Positions 9,368 through 18,267 of a DNA stretch of 64,000 nt are shown piece by piece (position 1 is the stretch's first letter; each line of letters opens with the position of its first letter). The stretch is taken from NCBI RefSeq assembly GCF_002197845.1, contig NZ_NIDE01000017.1:604712-668711 (forward strand). The letters are read 5' to 3'. This DNA comes from Fimbriiglobus ruber (GTDB lineage Bacteria; Planctomycetota; Planctomycetia; Gemmatales; Gemmataceae). The position numbers and the translations under genes are program-made. Under the pieces are notes generated by a model that searched no databases, had not been told where the DNA came from, and saw nothing but the letters and a program-made list of their open reading frames with translations.

Positions 9368-10924
9368 ATGTCAACAACCGATACCCCCGTCGCCGGCACG
9401 TCCCCCCGAACCGGTTGGGCCAGTCTCAGGGACCTGACCGGCTACCAGTGGTTCGTGTTCATCGTCTGCTGCCTGGCGTGGGACATGGACTGCATGGACC
9501 AGCAACTCTTCGTGCTGGCTCGCCGCCCGGCCATGACGGACTTGGTGGCGAAAGTCAAGGCTGACGACGCTCGACTACCGGAGTTCGCGAAGAAGTTGAC
9601 CGACGAGGCCAAGAGTTCCGACAAACCAATCCCGTCGCCCGAGGCGGTCAGAACCGCGATTCAGAACGCCGACATAGGCGCGGCCTCCGGATATGCCACG
9701 TCATTTTTTATGCTCGGCTGGGCCGTCGGTGGTATCGGGTTTGGGATTATGGGCGATCGGGTTGGGCGGGTGAAGACACTCATGCTCACGATCCTGCTTT
9801 ATGCCATCTTTACCGGGCTGAGCGCGCTGTCGACATCGACCCTGGATTTTTACCTGTACCGGTTCCTCACTGGTCTCGGCGTGGGCGGCGTGTTCGCCGC
9901 GGCGGTGACGCTACTCGCCGAAACGATGCCGAACAACGCGCGTCCCTTCGCACTCGGGATGTTTCAAGCCTCGTCGGTCATCGGAAACTGCACCGCCGCG
10001 CTCGTCTCGATGAAGTTCGGTTCGCTCCAAGAAGCGGGGTTCTTCAAAGGTCTCACGCTCTTCGGCGAGCAACTTACCCCGTGGAAGATGATGTTTCTCA
10101 TCGGGATTATTCCCGGCCTCCTCGTCGTCCTGATCCAGGCCCGCCTGAAGGAACCGGAAAAATGGAAACAAATGGTCGCGGCCGGCGGGAAAAAAGGCGG
10201 GTCTTACGGGGAACTCCTCGGCGACAACCAGTGGCGATCGCGCGCGCTGTTCGGGTTGGTACTCGCGCTGGCCGGGGTGGTCGGGCTGTGGGCGATCGCC
10301 TTCTTCTCCCCCGACTTGCAGCAGTACGTGGCCGAGCCTGCTTACAAGACCGAGGCCATTAAACTCGGGCTGGCGACCGAAGAACAGGTCCAGCAGAACC
10401 AGCTACCAGCGGACGCTCAGAAGTACGTGAACGGCCAGAAAGCATACTGGGCTGGGATTACCTCGCTCGTACAGAATATGGGCGCGTTTTTCGGCATCTT
10501 CGCGTTCAGCTGGGTGACGCCGTACATCGGCCGAAAGCCCGCGTTCGCCATTTTCCTCGTCATGGCGGGACTTTCGACGGCGATGGTTTTTCTCTTTTTG
10601 AAGGAATGGTCGGACATCCTCTGGATGGTTCCGATTATGGGCTTCTTCCAGCTCGCGTTGTTCGGCGGCTACGCGATCTACCTCCCGGAACTCTTCCCGA
10701 CGCGGCTCCGGAGTACGGGAACGTCGTTCTGCTACAACGTCGGCCGTCTGGTGTCGGCCCTCGGACCCACACTCCTCAGTCTGCTCACCAGTCAGGTGTA
10801 CAGTCACTTCCCCGCCCCGGAACCGCTGCGGTACGCGGGGGTGACCATGTGTTCGATTTTCTTGCTCGGGCTGATCGTGCTGCCGTTCCTGCCGGAAACC
10901 AAGGGCAAGCCGCTCCCCGAATAG
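9368..10924 (+). CDS. Major facilitator superfamily transporter with two extended extracytoplasmic loops
   Basis: Secondary transporter of 518 residues with about 12 hydrophobic segments. Family marks include GDRVGRVKTLML in the loop after helix 2, RFLTGLGVGG in helix 4 and LFPTRLRSTGTSFCYNVGR in the second half, as in the sugar-porter and aromatic-acid:proton symporter groups. Two hydrophilic insertions are unusual: about 50 residues between helices 1 and 2 (Lys/Asp/Glu-rich) and about 40 residues after helix 7. I chose the ATG at 9368 because residues upstream of it look non-coding; an ATG at 9248 is in frame. The substrate is unknown. Confidence 0.88.
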   Translation: MSTTDTPVAGTSPRTGWASLRDLTGYQWFVFIVCCLAWDMDCMDQQLFVLARRPAMTDLVAKVKADDARLPEFAKKLTDEAKSSDKPIPSPEAVRTAIQNADIGAASGYATSFFMLGWAVGGIGFGIMGDRVGRVKTLMLTILLYAIFTGLSALSTSTLDFYLYRFLTGLGVGGVFAAAVTLLAETMPNNARPFALGMFQASSVIGNCTAALVSMKFGSLQEAGFFKGLTLFGEQLTPWKMMFLIGIIPGLLVVLIQARLKEPEKWKQMVAAGGKKGGSYGELLGDNQWRSRALFGLVLALAGVVGLWAIAFFSPDLQQYVAEPAYKTEAIKLGLATEEQVQQNQLPADAQKYVNGQKAYWAGITSLVQNMGAFFGIFAFSWVTPYIGRKPAFAIFLVMAGLSTAMVFLFLKEWSDILWMVPIMGFFQLALFGGYAIYLPELFPTRLRSTGTSFCYNVGRLVSALGPTLLSLLTSQVYSHFPAPEPLRYAGVTMCSIFLLGLIVLPFLPETKGKPLPE

Positions 10925-10990
10925 AATGTCTCTGTCGGCGGGTCGATCCCGCGCAACCAGCCTGTGCCTGTGCGAGTGAGGAGTTCTTCG

Positions 10991-11251
10991 ATGGCGTTGC
11001 CGACGGTTCCGGAATGGCTCGCAATGCGGGACGGTACGCTCAAGTCGGGCGTCCGCGATCACACCGTTCTCGTGATGTTGACCAACCAGCCGCAATACCG
11101 GCTCGAAGTGCGACCGGCGAACGGGAAGTTCGCTTGCGCCGTATCCCAGACGAATAACGGCAAGCGACTCGACGACACGAGTACGTACCCCACGCCCGAC
11201 GCCGCCCTGACCGGCGGACTCGAACAGCTCAAGAACAAGCTCGGGTGGTAA
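10991..11251 (+). CDS. Small hypothetical protein (86 residues)
   Basis: The ATG at 10991 is preceded by GAGGAG about 8 bases upstream, which fixes the start. The product (MALPTVPEWLAMRDGTLKSG...) has alternating strands near residues 26-48 and a C-terminal helix (AALTGGLEQLKNKLGW). There is no signal peptide or membrane segment and I do not recognise the family. It follows the MFS transporter gene by 66 bases on the same strand and converges with truA. Confidence 0.7.
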   Translation: MALPTVPEWLAMRDGTLKSGVRDHTVLVMLTNQPQYRLEVRPANGKFACAVSQTNNGKRLDDTSTYPTPDAALTGGLEQLKNKLGW

Positions 11252-11266
11252 CGACGTCCGAAATCG

Positions 11267-12037
11267 TTACTCAACGTCCGATCCCGACCGCAAATGGTCG
11301 GGATAGGTGACGCGCATCAGGAATAGCCCTTCCGGCGGCGCGGTCGGCCCGGCAACGTTGCGATCTTCCGCAGCCAACACTTCACCGACCTGGGCTTCCG
11401 GCCAATCCCCCCGACCGACCTTCATCAGCGTGCCCGCGATCGCGCGGACCATGTTGTACAGGAAGCCGTCGGCCTCGACCTCGACCCAGACGTATTCGCC
11501 GAACCGGCACACGCTCAGCCGCGTGATGGTCCGGATGCTGCTCAGCCGGTTCGGCCACTCCGTCTCGAAACTGCGGAAATCGTGCCGGCCGACGAGTGAC
11601 TGCGCCGCCCGGTGCATGGCCCCGGCGTCGAGCGGCTTGCGACAATGGGCGGCAAACCGCCGGAGAAAAGGATCGTGCGGGCGGCTGTCGTAGATCACGT
11701 AGCGGTACGTCTTGCGGATCGCGTCCTTGTTCGCACAAAACGATTGGGGCACTTCATCGCAAACCCGCACACAGACGTCCGGCGGCAGGTTGGCGTTGAT
11801 CGCCTTGACCAACACGTCGCACCGGAGCCGGGTCGCCGAAAAAAAGTTAACGACTTGCCCGACGGCATGAACCCCGGCGTCGGTCCGCCCGCTGGCGTTC
11901 GCCCTGACTTGTTTGTCTTGCGTTACGGACGCGATCGCCTTCTCCAACACCTCCTGCACGGTCCGATACCCGGGCTGGGTCTGCCAGCCCTGAAAGTCGG
12001 TGCCATCGTAGCGGAGGATGAGTCGAAGATTGCGCAT
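11267..12037 (-). CDS. truA: tRNA pseudouridine(38-40) synthase
   Basis: Isomerises uridine to pseudouridine at positions 38-40 of the tRNA anticodon arm. The 256 residues match the family length. The catalytic Asp is in GRTDAGVHAVGQV (Asp53); the start RLILRYDGTDFQGWQ and the later GTLMKVGRGDW are also typical. The ATG at 12037 fits the conserved N-terminus. Its upstream side holds an inverted repeat pair (12079-12228), so its promoter must lie within or next to that element or further upstream. Confidence 0.96.
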   Translation of the reverse strand: MRNLRLILRYDGTDFQGWQTQPGYRTVQEVLEKAIASVTQDKQVRANASGRTDAGVHAVGQVVNFFSATRLRCDVLVKAINANLPPDVCVRVCDEVPQSFCANKDAIRKTYRYVIYDSRPHDPFLRRFAAHCRKPLDAGAMHRAAQSLVGRHDFRSFETEWPNRLSSIRTITRLSVCRFGEYVWVEVEADGFLYNMVRAIAGTLMKVGRGDWPEAQVGEVLAAEDRNVAGPTAPPEGLFLMRVTYPDHLRSGSDVE

Positions 12038-12078
12038 GACAAGGACGAATCAACCACCGAGAAAAGCAAAAAAACTAT

Positions 12079-12228
12079 TTCACCGCAGAGGGCACGTGAG
12101 GGCGCAGAGAAAGACAAGAACGAGCTAAATATTTAAAGAATTAACCGCAAAAGACAGAGAGAACGCAGGGAGAGAAATACACAAGATTTGTGCCTTTCTC
12201 TGCGCCCTCTCGTGCCCTCTGCGGTGAA
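12079..12228. repeat. Paired inverted repeat, family A (CTCTGCG type)
   Basis: Arms 12079-12113 and 12194-12228 are 35-base inverted copies with one mismatch. The outer ends read TTCACCGC inward. Each arm is built of three units of 10 bases (TCTCTGCGCC, CTCTCGTGCC, CTCTGCGGTG). A degenerate third copy in the left-arm orientation sits between them at about 12136-12176. It fills the gap between truA and asd. It resembles a non-autonomous MITE/REPIN-type element or a two-sided protein-binding array; no transposase is nearby. Confidence 0.8.
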
Positions 12229-12233
12229 AAATC

Positions 12234-13253
12234 TTAGCTCTTTACAATCCCGCGCTTCACCAACTCGACGGCACACTGAACGGCGTTCGTCGCGGCCCCC
12301 TTGCGGAGGTTGTCGGCGACGACCCACAGGCTCAGGGCGTTCGGGTTCGAGGGGTCTTGGCGGACGCGGCCGACGTAGGTGTGGTCGGTGCCGGCCGCGT
12401 GGATCGGCTGCGGGAACTGACCCGCGACTTCGTCCATCAGCACGACGCCGGGGGCGCTCGCCAGTGCGGCCTTCGCGTCGGCCGCGGAGACCGGCGACTC
12501 GAACTCGATGTTAACCGACTCGCTGTGGGCGACCCGCACGGGCACGCGCACGCACGTCGGGGAGACGCCGATCGTCTCGTCGCCGAGGATCTTTTTCGTC
12601 TCGTTGATGACCTTGTTCTCTTCCTCGGTGTACCCGTTCGGGTCGAGGGTCCAGTCGAGAGTAATCACGTTGCCCGCGAGCTGGCTGCGATGCGCCGTCG
12701 GCGCGGGAACGGGACCGCCGACCGCGTAAGCGCGGAGCTGGGCGTCGAAATCCACAAGCCCCTTCGCGCCCTTGCCGGACGACGACTGGTAGGTGGACAC
12801 GATGATTCGCTTCACTTTGGCCAGGCGGCGGAGCGGGTTGACGGCGACCGTGAGCGGGATCGCCACGCAGTTCGGGTTGGCGACGATGCCTTTCTTGGCG
12901 TTGTGCAGTTCGTGGGCGTTGACCTCGGGCACCACGAGCGGGCAGTCCGGGTCCATTCGCCAGGCGGACGAGTTGTCCACCACGATCGCCCCGGCCTTCG
13001 CCGCGATCGGTGAGAACTCCTTGCTCACGGACGACGGCGTACTCGACAGGACAATTTTCACGCCCTCGAATGCCCTGGCATTGATCGGCTCGACCGTGTG
13101 CGTTTTCCCCAGGAACTCGACGGTTTTGCCGACGGATTTCTCGGACGCGAGGAACTTGATCGTTTTCGGCCGGAAGCCCTGCTCGACCAAGACCTGCCGG
13201 ATCAGTTCGCCCACCGCGCCGGTCGCGCCCACCACCGCCAAGCTCACGTCCAC
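12234..13253 (-). CDS. asd: Aspartate-semialdehyde dehydrogenase
   Basis: Reduces aspartyl phosphate to aspartate semialdehyde, the branch point to lysine/diaminopimelate, threonine and methionine. The N-terminal NADP motif is VVGATGAVGEL, the catalytic cysteine is in NPNC (Cys129), and the substrate-site stretch VPVRVAHSESV holds the His/Ser pair. I chose the GTG at 13253, giving 339 residues, because AGGTG lies 7 bases upstream; further upstream the frame is open but unlike a protein. The stop is a few bases from the family A inverted repeat. Confidence 0.96.
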   Translation of the reverse strand: MDVSLAVVGATGAVGELIRQVLVEQGFRPKTIKFLASEKSVGKTVEFLGKTHTVEPINARAFEGVKIVLSSTPSSVSKEFSPIAAKAGAIVVDNSSAWRMDPDCPLVVPEVNAHELHNAKKGIVANPNCVAIPLTVAVNPLRRLAKVKRIIVSTYQSSSGKGAKGLVDFDAQLRAYAVGGPVPAPTAHRSQLAGNVITLDWTLDPNGYTEEENKVINETKKILGDETIGVSPTCVRVPVRVAHSESVNIEFESPVSAADAKAALASAPGVVLMDEVAGQFPQPIHAAGTDHTYVGRVRQDPSNPNALSLWVVADNLRKGAATNAVQCAVELVKRGIVKS

Positions 13254-13434
13254 GGGAAAACACCTCGGAGAGATTTCATGAGCCGAATCACGAACACAAC
13301 CAATTGATGTATGGGTTAGGCCCCGTTCATTCAAGGGCAGACGACGAGTAGGAGCCCGTTCGGCACGCCTGTTGCATTCAAGAAGTCTACGATTGGTGGC
13401 TTGGATCAACCCTTATAGCAACGGAGCGATTCTC

Positions 13435-13560
13435 ATGTTGGCTAACAATAAGTTGACTCGCCTCGGAAAAGTGAGCTGGGCACTGGCAGCCGGGCTCATC
13501 GGCTTACCGCTTCCACTTGTTCTGATTGCACTGATCTGGGGCGGTTGCACGAAGTGGTGA
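13435..13560 (+). CDS. 41-residue single-pass membrane peptide
   Basis: A short gene starting at the ATG at 13435, with CGGAGCG about 8 bases upstream. The peptide has a basic N-terminus (MLANNKLTRLGKVSW) and one strongly hydrophobic helix (ALAAGLIGLPLPLVLIALIW), ending GGCTKW, so the N-terminus should face the cytoplasm. A strong Rho-independent terminator follows 11 bases after the stop, which argues that this is a real monocistronic unit. The function is unknown; a small membrane regulator or toxin-like peptide are possibilities I cannot separate. Confidence 0.55.
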   Translation: MLANNKLTRLGKVSWALAAGLIGLPLPLVLIALIWGGCTKW

Positions 13561-13571
13561 GGTACAATTGC

Positions 13572-13625
13572 ACGGGCCGTGCGAGACTGACCCACCTCGG
13601 TCGACCTCGCACGGCCCGTCGTTTT
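13572..13625 (+). terminator. Rho-independent terminator after the 41-residue gene
   Basis: Perfect 14-bp stem: arms 13572-13585 (ACGGGCCGTGCGAG) and 13606-13619 (CTCGCACGGCCCGT) with a 20-base loop, followed by CGTTTTC. It may also serve the convergent TIM-barrel gene that ends at 13651. Confidence 0.8.
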
Positions 13626-13650
13626 CAAAGCAGTTCATTGCGTTGATGCG

Positions 13651-14646
13651 TTACGATAAAGCTTCTTTGACCACCGTTTTCATCTTGTCCAGTCCTGTCT
13701 TTGCCACCTGATGCGGGTCTTGTTTCCAGTACTCTTTGTTGAACAGTTCCAGCGATAAAAACCCGCGGTAACCGATGTCTTTGAGCGTCCGGACCACGTC
13801 CTTGAGCGGGGCGATGCCGTCGCCGGGGAAGACGCGGTCGGCGTCCACGATTTTGGGGCGGTCGATCTTCGGGTAGTCGTTGATGTGGAAGATGCCGATC
13901 GAGTTCGGGCCGAGCAACTTCAAGCCGGTGAACTCGGACCCGCCTTTGTACAGGTGGTACACGTCGGGCAGGACGCACCCGCCCTCTTTGCCACATTCGG
14001 ACGCCACGAGCAGCGTTTCGCCGAGCCGGCTCAAAGTCTTGGAAAATCCCCACACCTCGACGATCGGCGTGATGCCCATCGTCCGACCCAATTCGAGTAG
14101 CGCCCGATACCGATCGGCCGCGGCGATCAGGTCGACGATCGGTTGCGAGAACCTCGGGTCGTCGCGGCGGCTGGCCCCGCCGGTCGCCCCCACGGGCGGA
14201 GCCGCGAGGCGGACGCCGCCGATCTGCTGCACGAGGTCCATATCCCGCTTGGCTTGTTCGAGCCCCTTTTTCCGACGGCTTTCGTCTTCAATGATCCATT
14301 CGGCGAACCCGATCGCGTCCGGCACCTTGAGCCCGGCGTCCTCGATGCGCTTGCGGAGGTCGGCGAGTTTGCCGCCCCCTTTCGTGTATTCTTCGAGTTC
14401 ACTGATCCACGGCTCGATCGCCTGATAGCCGGCTTTCGCGGCGACGTCGATCAACTCGACGATCGGTCGCGATTTGCCCCACTGCCCTTCGGGCAAACGC
14501 ACCGTGCTGGTGTTCAAGCAGTATCCGAACGGTGCTGCGGACGCGGGAGCGGATTGTTCCACGGCTTTCGCCTCGGCAGCGAGCGCGGTCGACCCGATGG
14601 CGACGGCCCCGGCTATCCACGCCCGGCGGGAGATGGGTTCCGACAT
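13651..14646 (-). CDS. Tat-exported sugar phosphate isomerase/epimerase-like TIM-barrel protein
   Basis: A 331-residue protein starting at the ATG at 14646 (GGAGAG 7 bases upstream). The N-terminus SRRAWIAGAVAIGSTALAAEA is a twin-arginine signal peptide with an AxA-like cleavage site, so the folded enzyme is exported. The mature part matches the xylose isomerase-like TIM-barrel family (AP endonuclease 2 superfamily): FGYCLNTSTVR at the first strand, YQAIEPWISEL, and late metal-site strands (IVEVWGFSKTL, DVYHLYKGG, IGIFHINDYPK, GYRGFLSLELFN). It probably acts on a sugar-derived substrate in the periplasm. Such proteins are abundant in planctomycetes. Confidence 0.88.
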   Translation of the reverse strand: MSEPISRRAWIAGAVAIGSTALAAEAKAVEQSAPASAAPFGYCLNTSTVRLPEGQWGKSRPIVELIDVAAKAGYQAIEPWISELEEYTKGGGKLADLRKRIEDAGLKVPDAIGFAEWIIEDESRRKKGLEQAKRDMDLVQQIGGVRLAAPPVGATGGASRRDDPRFSQPIVDLIAAADRYRALLELGRTMGITPIVEVWGFSKTLSRLGETLLVASECGKEGGCVLPDVYHLYKGGSEFTGLKLLGPNSIGIFHINDYPKIDRPKIVDADRVFPGDGIAPLKDVVRTLKDIGYRGFLSLELFNKEYWKQDPHQVAKTGLDKMKTVVKEALS

Positions 14647-14802
14647 GCTGGACTCTCCGCTTTGGAAAAGACCGACGACCGACGGTATGGAAACGTAATC
14701 CCGAGCCAACATTCCGAACGGTGCGAACACGCAGCCGTGTTCTTACTCGGCTGCGGTCCACTCTCGCAATCTTTGGCCCGTTCTTGAACCCGAGGGGAAC
14801 AA

Positions 14803-15723
14803 TTATTTCACCGGCAGATCGGCCGGAAGCTTGGTGACGGGTTCGACTTTCATCAGGTTACGCAACTTCGTGGTCTTGTTCTCGATCGGTCCGCCGGTCG
14901 TCAGGAAGAATCGGTGCGCGTCCGTTAGCGGGCCGGCGTCGATGTTGAGGACGGGGTTCGAGTCGGCCGTGAATCGGGCCTGGTTCAATGGCACCCAGTC
15001 GCCTTTGGTCGTCCGCACCCACCCGTTGCCGAATTCGGCGCGGCGGGTTTGCGTCGCGGAGACTTTGTTACGCTTGAAATCTTCGACGAACGAGTAGTAG
15101 CCGCCGAGTGGCTTCCCGTCCGCGAGCGTCGAGAACGTCACCAACTTCTTCCACTCGTTCTTGTCGCTCAGGTAGAAGTAGCCGGTGTACGCCGTGCGGT
15201 CCTTGCCGTCGGGCTCGGCGGTGACGAGGAAGCGATACGTCTGCCCCGGCTTCCAGTCGAAGTCGAAGAACGATTGCCCGCCGGTTCCTTCCCCGCCGAA
15301 CCGGCCGACGCGGACGGCATCGTCCTTGTAAAGCTGCTTGACGCGCTTTTCCTCGGGAACCTGCTTCGGGTCGTCGCCACGGGTTGGATCCCAGATTGAG
15401 AAAATGGCGAGTTTCTTGCCATTTCCGAGTTGCTGAATGCCGTAGTAACCGTGGTTGAAACCACAGGCGCAGAAGTAGGTCCCGTCGGCCGATGTGTCGA
15501 CGGTCGCCTCGTTGTAGAATGCCGTCCCTTCGGGGCCGGGATACGCCAGGTGGACGGACCGGCAGGCAACGTCCTTCAGCCGTTCGTCAGCCGTGGCGGT
15601 GGTCGAAAACGAGAGCAAGAAGGCGGCGGTGCCCGCGAGCAGAACAGCCCCGAACAATGCACCGACACCCCGCCGGGCAGCCGGACGGCCTACGATTTCG
15701 CCATTTCGGGGCTCAATACTCAT
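14803..15723 (-). CDS. DUF3472 family secreted protein
   Basis: A 306-residue protein with a Sec signal peptide (hydrophobic core GALFGAVLLAGTAAFLLSF, cleavage likely after TATA). The mature part is beta-rich and Trp/Tyr-rich and has the features of DUF3472: GTYFCACGFNHGYYGIQQL, FDWKPGQTYRFLVTAEP, YFYLSDKNEWKKLVTFS and FVEDFKRN. The family is found in secreted planctomycete and Bacteroidetes proteins and is thought to be carbohydrate-related; no activity is established here. AAGGCAAGAC before the ATG at 15723 is an acceptable ribosome-binding site. Confidence 0.82.
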   Translation of the reverse strand: MSIEPRNGEIVGRPAARRGVGALFGAVLLAGTAAFLLSFSTTATADERLKDVACRSVHLAYPGPEGTAFYNEATVDTSADGTYFCACGFNHGYYGIQQLGNGKKLAIFSIWDPTRGDDPKQVPEEKRVKQLYKDDAVRVGRFGGEGTGGQSFFDFDWKPGQTYRFLVTAEPDGKDRTAYTGYFYLSDKNEWKKLVTFSTLADGKPLGGYYSFVEDFKRNKVSATQTRRAEFGNGWVRTTKGDWVPLNQARFTADSNPVLNIDAGPLTDAHRFFLTTGGPIENKTTKLRNLMKVEPVTKLPADLPVK

Positions 15724-15969
15724 GTCTTGCCTTGGTGAAAAAAAGTGGGCTCGACCGATCGGGGGTCAAGCGGCGAGGGCCTGTAGCGTGGGTCACTATT
15801 CAGGATCAAGATACAGGAATTCGACCCAAAGTGACCGCGCATCGGCTCCAACATGCCGATTCTCAGGGTGAATTCATACCCACGGCGGGCGTGACATCGG
15901 TTACACGACGCCCGGTGGGAACGCGGAGAAGTCGTGGTAGCCGAACATCAAGCGCCGGAGAACCGACCA

Positions 15970-16233
15970 ATGACGCCAACCGCCGAGCCTGGCGTCTCTT
16001 CATCACGAAACCCGCTTGCGGAAGTGGTTGTCGTGGCAATAACGGTCCATTTGTTGGCGTGGATGCTTTCCGCCGCCATGCAGGACGGCGGGATCGTGTG
16101 CGGCGGGTATACACGGGTGCTGGTGAGCTATTGGATACTGATCGGAGCGGTCCGACTGGCTGTTTGTGGCCCAGCTCTCAAGCATGTGATCGTGGCATCC
16201 GGGTGGCTACCACTGACTGGATTGGTGATCTGA
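15970..16233 (+). CDS. Small two-helix membrane protein (87 residues)
   Basis: Start at the ATG at 15970, with CGGAG 9 bases upstream. The protein has a polar N-terminus (MTPTAEPGVSSSRNPLAE), a helix VVVVAITVHLLAWMLSA, a short loop GGIVCGGY and a second hydrophobic stretch (VLVSYWILIGAVRLAVCG), ending at LVI. I do not recognise the family. It stands alone on the plus strand between minus-strand genes. Confidence 0.5.
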   Translation: MTPTAEPGVSSSRNPLAEVVVVAITVHLLAWMLSAAMQDGGIVCGGYTRVLVSYWILIGAVRLAVCGPALKHVIVASGWLPLTGLVI

Positions 16234-16344
16234 AAGTTCAACAGGTTCGTCGGTTATTGCCCGCATTTCCAAACAGCACGACGCGAGAAACCCACGCAAC
16301 AATATCGCGAGGAAGCAGACGGAAATGATCGTTTTTCAAGATGC

Positions 16345-16839
16345 TCAGCAATGCGAGCCGCGAAGTTCGATTTCGTGGACCAATCGACGGCTGTTGATGT
16401 CGAGTGCTTCGAGAATGCGAATGACGGGTTCGATCGAGATCTGATTCGCCTTCGCCCACCGGATCACGTCGAGATTTTCCCGGCCGTCTTTGAGGTGACC
16501 GACGATCGCGTCGAGAAGATCTTTTTCTTCCTGAAATGCCCGCAGGAGGAGGCCGAAGTCCCCGCGGTCGAGTTCGATCCAGAAGCATTTGCCCTGAAGA
16601 TGCTCCAGCCAGCGAGCCCGTAGATAACCCCACCAGTGCATCTTCAGCCAGCGGTAGATCGCCAATTCCCCGACGTCGTGCCCGGCTTTTTCGCTTTCCA
16701 ACCACTTGAACCGGGCGAACTCGTCTTCACAATCGACGTAGATACTTCGCCGGTTCGCGTCGCAGGCAAACGCGGCAGCCGATCCAACCGCCCCACAGGA
16801 CGACGGATTCGGCGACAGTGTTTGTGGCGACAAGCTCAT
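16345..16839 (-). CDS. Hypothetical cytosolic protein (164 residues)
   Basis: Start taken at the ATG at 16839 (MSLSPQTLSPNPSSC...); a GTG at 16857 is an alternative. After a low-complexity N-terminus the protein is rich in aromatic and charged residues (IYVDCEDEFARFKWLESEKAG, AIYRWLKMHWWGYLRARWLEH), with a helical C-terminus (IEPVIRILEALDINSRRLVHEIELR). No signal peptide or transmembrane helix. The central part looks like a compact helical domain; I do not recognise a family. It is locally less GC-rich than its neighbours. Confidence 0.6.
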   Translation of the reverse strand: MSLSPQTLSPNPSSCGAVGSAAAFACDANRRSIYVDCEDEFARFKWLESEKAGHDVGELAIYRWLKMHWWGYLRARWLEHLQGKCFWIELDRGDFGLLLRAFQEEKDLLDAIVGHLKDGRENLDVIRWAKANQISIEPVIRILEALDINSRRLVHEIELRGSHC

Positions 16840-17134
16840 TGGCGTAATCCCGATCACCTGGAACAGTGATGAACCGTTCGCTGGGCCGGCAAGTTAAGAG
16901 TGTGTCAACAACCATTTTAGCCAATGTGACACGTGCCGGGCAAGCGTTCCATTCGGCCCCGTACCCAAAAATTCAAAAATGAGCGTCCACCGGTCGCGTT
17001 GGAGGCGCGATCCTGCGCGGCAAGGTAAGATTGCTTTCGTTATAAATAGTGAGGAAATCCCGGCCGGGCGATACTTTTCCCGGACAACGGAATTTCGATC
17101 TCTCCCTTTGACCTTCCATCCAGCTCGCATTTCC

Positions 17135-18115
17135 TTACGGATACACGATCTGGATTTTCCCGCGCTTCCGCAGGTCTTTGGTCAAGTTTTGCCGGAATTC
17201 GTCCGCATAGAACTCGCGGACGGCACCGGCCACACCTTCATACGTCGTCGCCGGGCCCGGCTTGCGCTCAGTGATTTGCACCAAATGAATTCCGTAATCC
17301 GTTTCGGTCGGCTCGCTCACTTCGCCGACTTTGAGGGCGAACGCGGCGCGGGCGATCGGTTCGTCCACGATCGCGTCCCGCCGCGTGATCGACCCGATCG
17401 CCCCGCCGTCCAGGGCAGTGGCGTCCATCGAATATTTCCGGGCCGCGTCCGCGAACGTCTGCTTCCCGGCCAGGATCTCGGCACGGACTTCGGCGAGTTT
17501 TTGTCGAGCCGCGGCCCGCTCTTCAGGGGGCGTGGCCTGGCTGACCCGGAGGACGATCTGGTGCGCCTTGACGGTCACTTTGTCGAAAAAGTCGCGGTTC
17601 GCCTCGTAAAACTTGCGTAATTCGGCTTCCGGTGACTTTTCGGCGACGTATCGGGCGAACTGGATCTGAGCAGTCAAGCTGTCGCGAACGGAGACCTCGG
17701 TCTGGCTGGTCTCGCGGCAATAATCGGCCAGCGATTTCCCCTGGCGGCGCAAACTCTCGGTCAGCGCGCGGACGTGCTTGTCCACTTCGCGGGACTCGAC
17801 TTTCGACCCGTATTGCCTGAGAAACTGCCTGAGTAGCAGGTCGTCGATCAGGTCGTTCAACACTTCGAGCCGCAACATCCGCGCCTGGGTAGCCGACTGG
17901 GGGACGGCGGACGCACCGAGCGGTTTCATGGCCGCGTCCACCTGATCGCGTCGGATCACCTCGCCGTTGACTGTCGCCGCAACGTCCGTCGCCGGCGCTG
18001 GTGGCGACGGCCGGGCCGGCGGTGCAAGTTTCGCGTGGGCGATCGGGAGCGGAGCGATCGCCGCGAGTGAAATTGTCACGGCGGCCCGAAACCAACAGGA
18101 AAGGACGTGCGGCAT
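17135..18115 (-). CDS. Periplasmic parvulin-type peptidyl-prolyl isomerase (SurA/PrsA-like)
   Basis: A 326-residue protein starting at the ATG at 18115 (GGGGAG about 8 bases upstream). A signal peptide (AAVTISLAAIAPLPIAHA) is followed by a Pro/Ala linker, a SurA-like helical N-domain (AATVNGEVIRRDQVDAAMK) and a PpiC rotamase domain in the C-terminal half (VKAHQIVLRVSQ, FADAARKYSMD, GGAIGSITRRD, EPTETDYGIHLVQI). It probably assists folding of exported proteins, fitting a region rich in secreted proteins. It is divergent from queE; the 152-base gap should hold both promoters. Confidence 0.9.
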   Translation of the reverse strand: MPHVLSCWFRAAVTISLAAIAPLPIAHAKLAPPARPSPPAPATDVAATVNGEVIRRDQVDAAMKPLGASAVPQSATQARMLRLEVLNDLIDDLLLRQFLRQYGSKVESREVDKHVRALTESLRRQGKSLADYCRETSQTEVSVRDSLTAQIQFARYVAEKSPEAELRKFYEANRDFFDKVTVKAHQIVLRVSQATPPEERAAARQKLAEVRAEILAGKQTFADAARKYSMDATALDGGAIGSITRRDAIVDEPIARAAFALKVGEVSEPTETDYGIHLVQITERKPGPATTYEGVAGAVREFYADEFRQNLTKDLRKRGKIQIVYP

Positions 18116-18267
18116 CCGTGCGGCTCCCCGGTCGGTGCGATGGACACTCTGTTCGTGATAGTGCCCGGCCCTATACCGCGCGACACCCCGCGGGTGCAAC
18201 CGGACTTCGCTATCATGTCAGTTCGCTATCATGTCAGGGGGCTCCATCCGTACCAAAACGGCTCACA

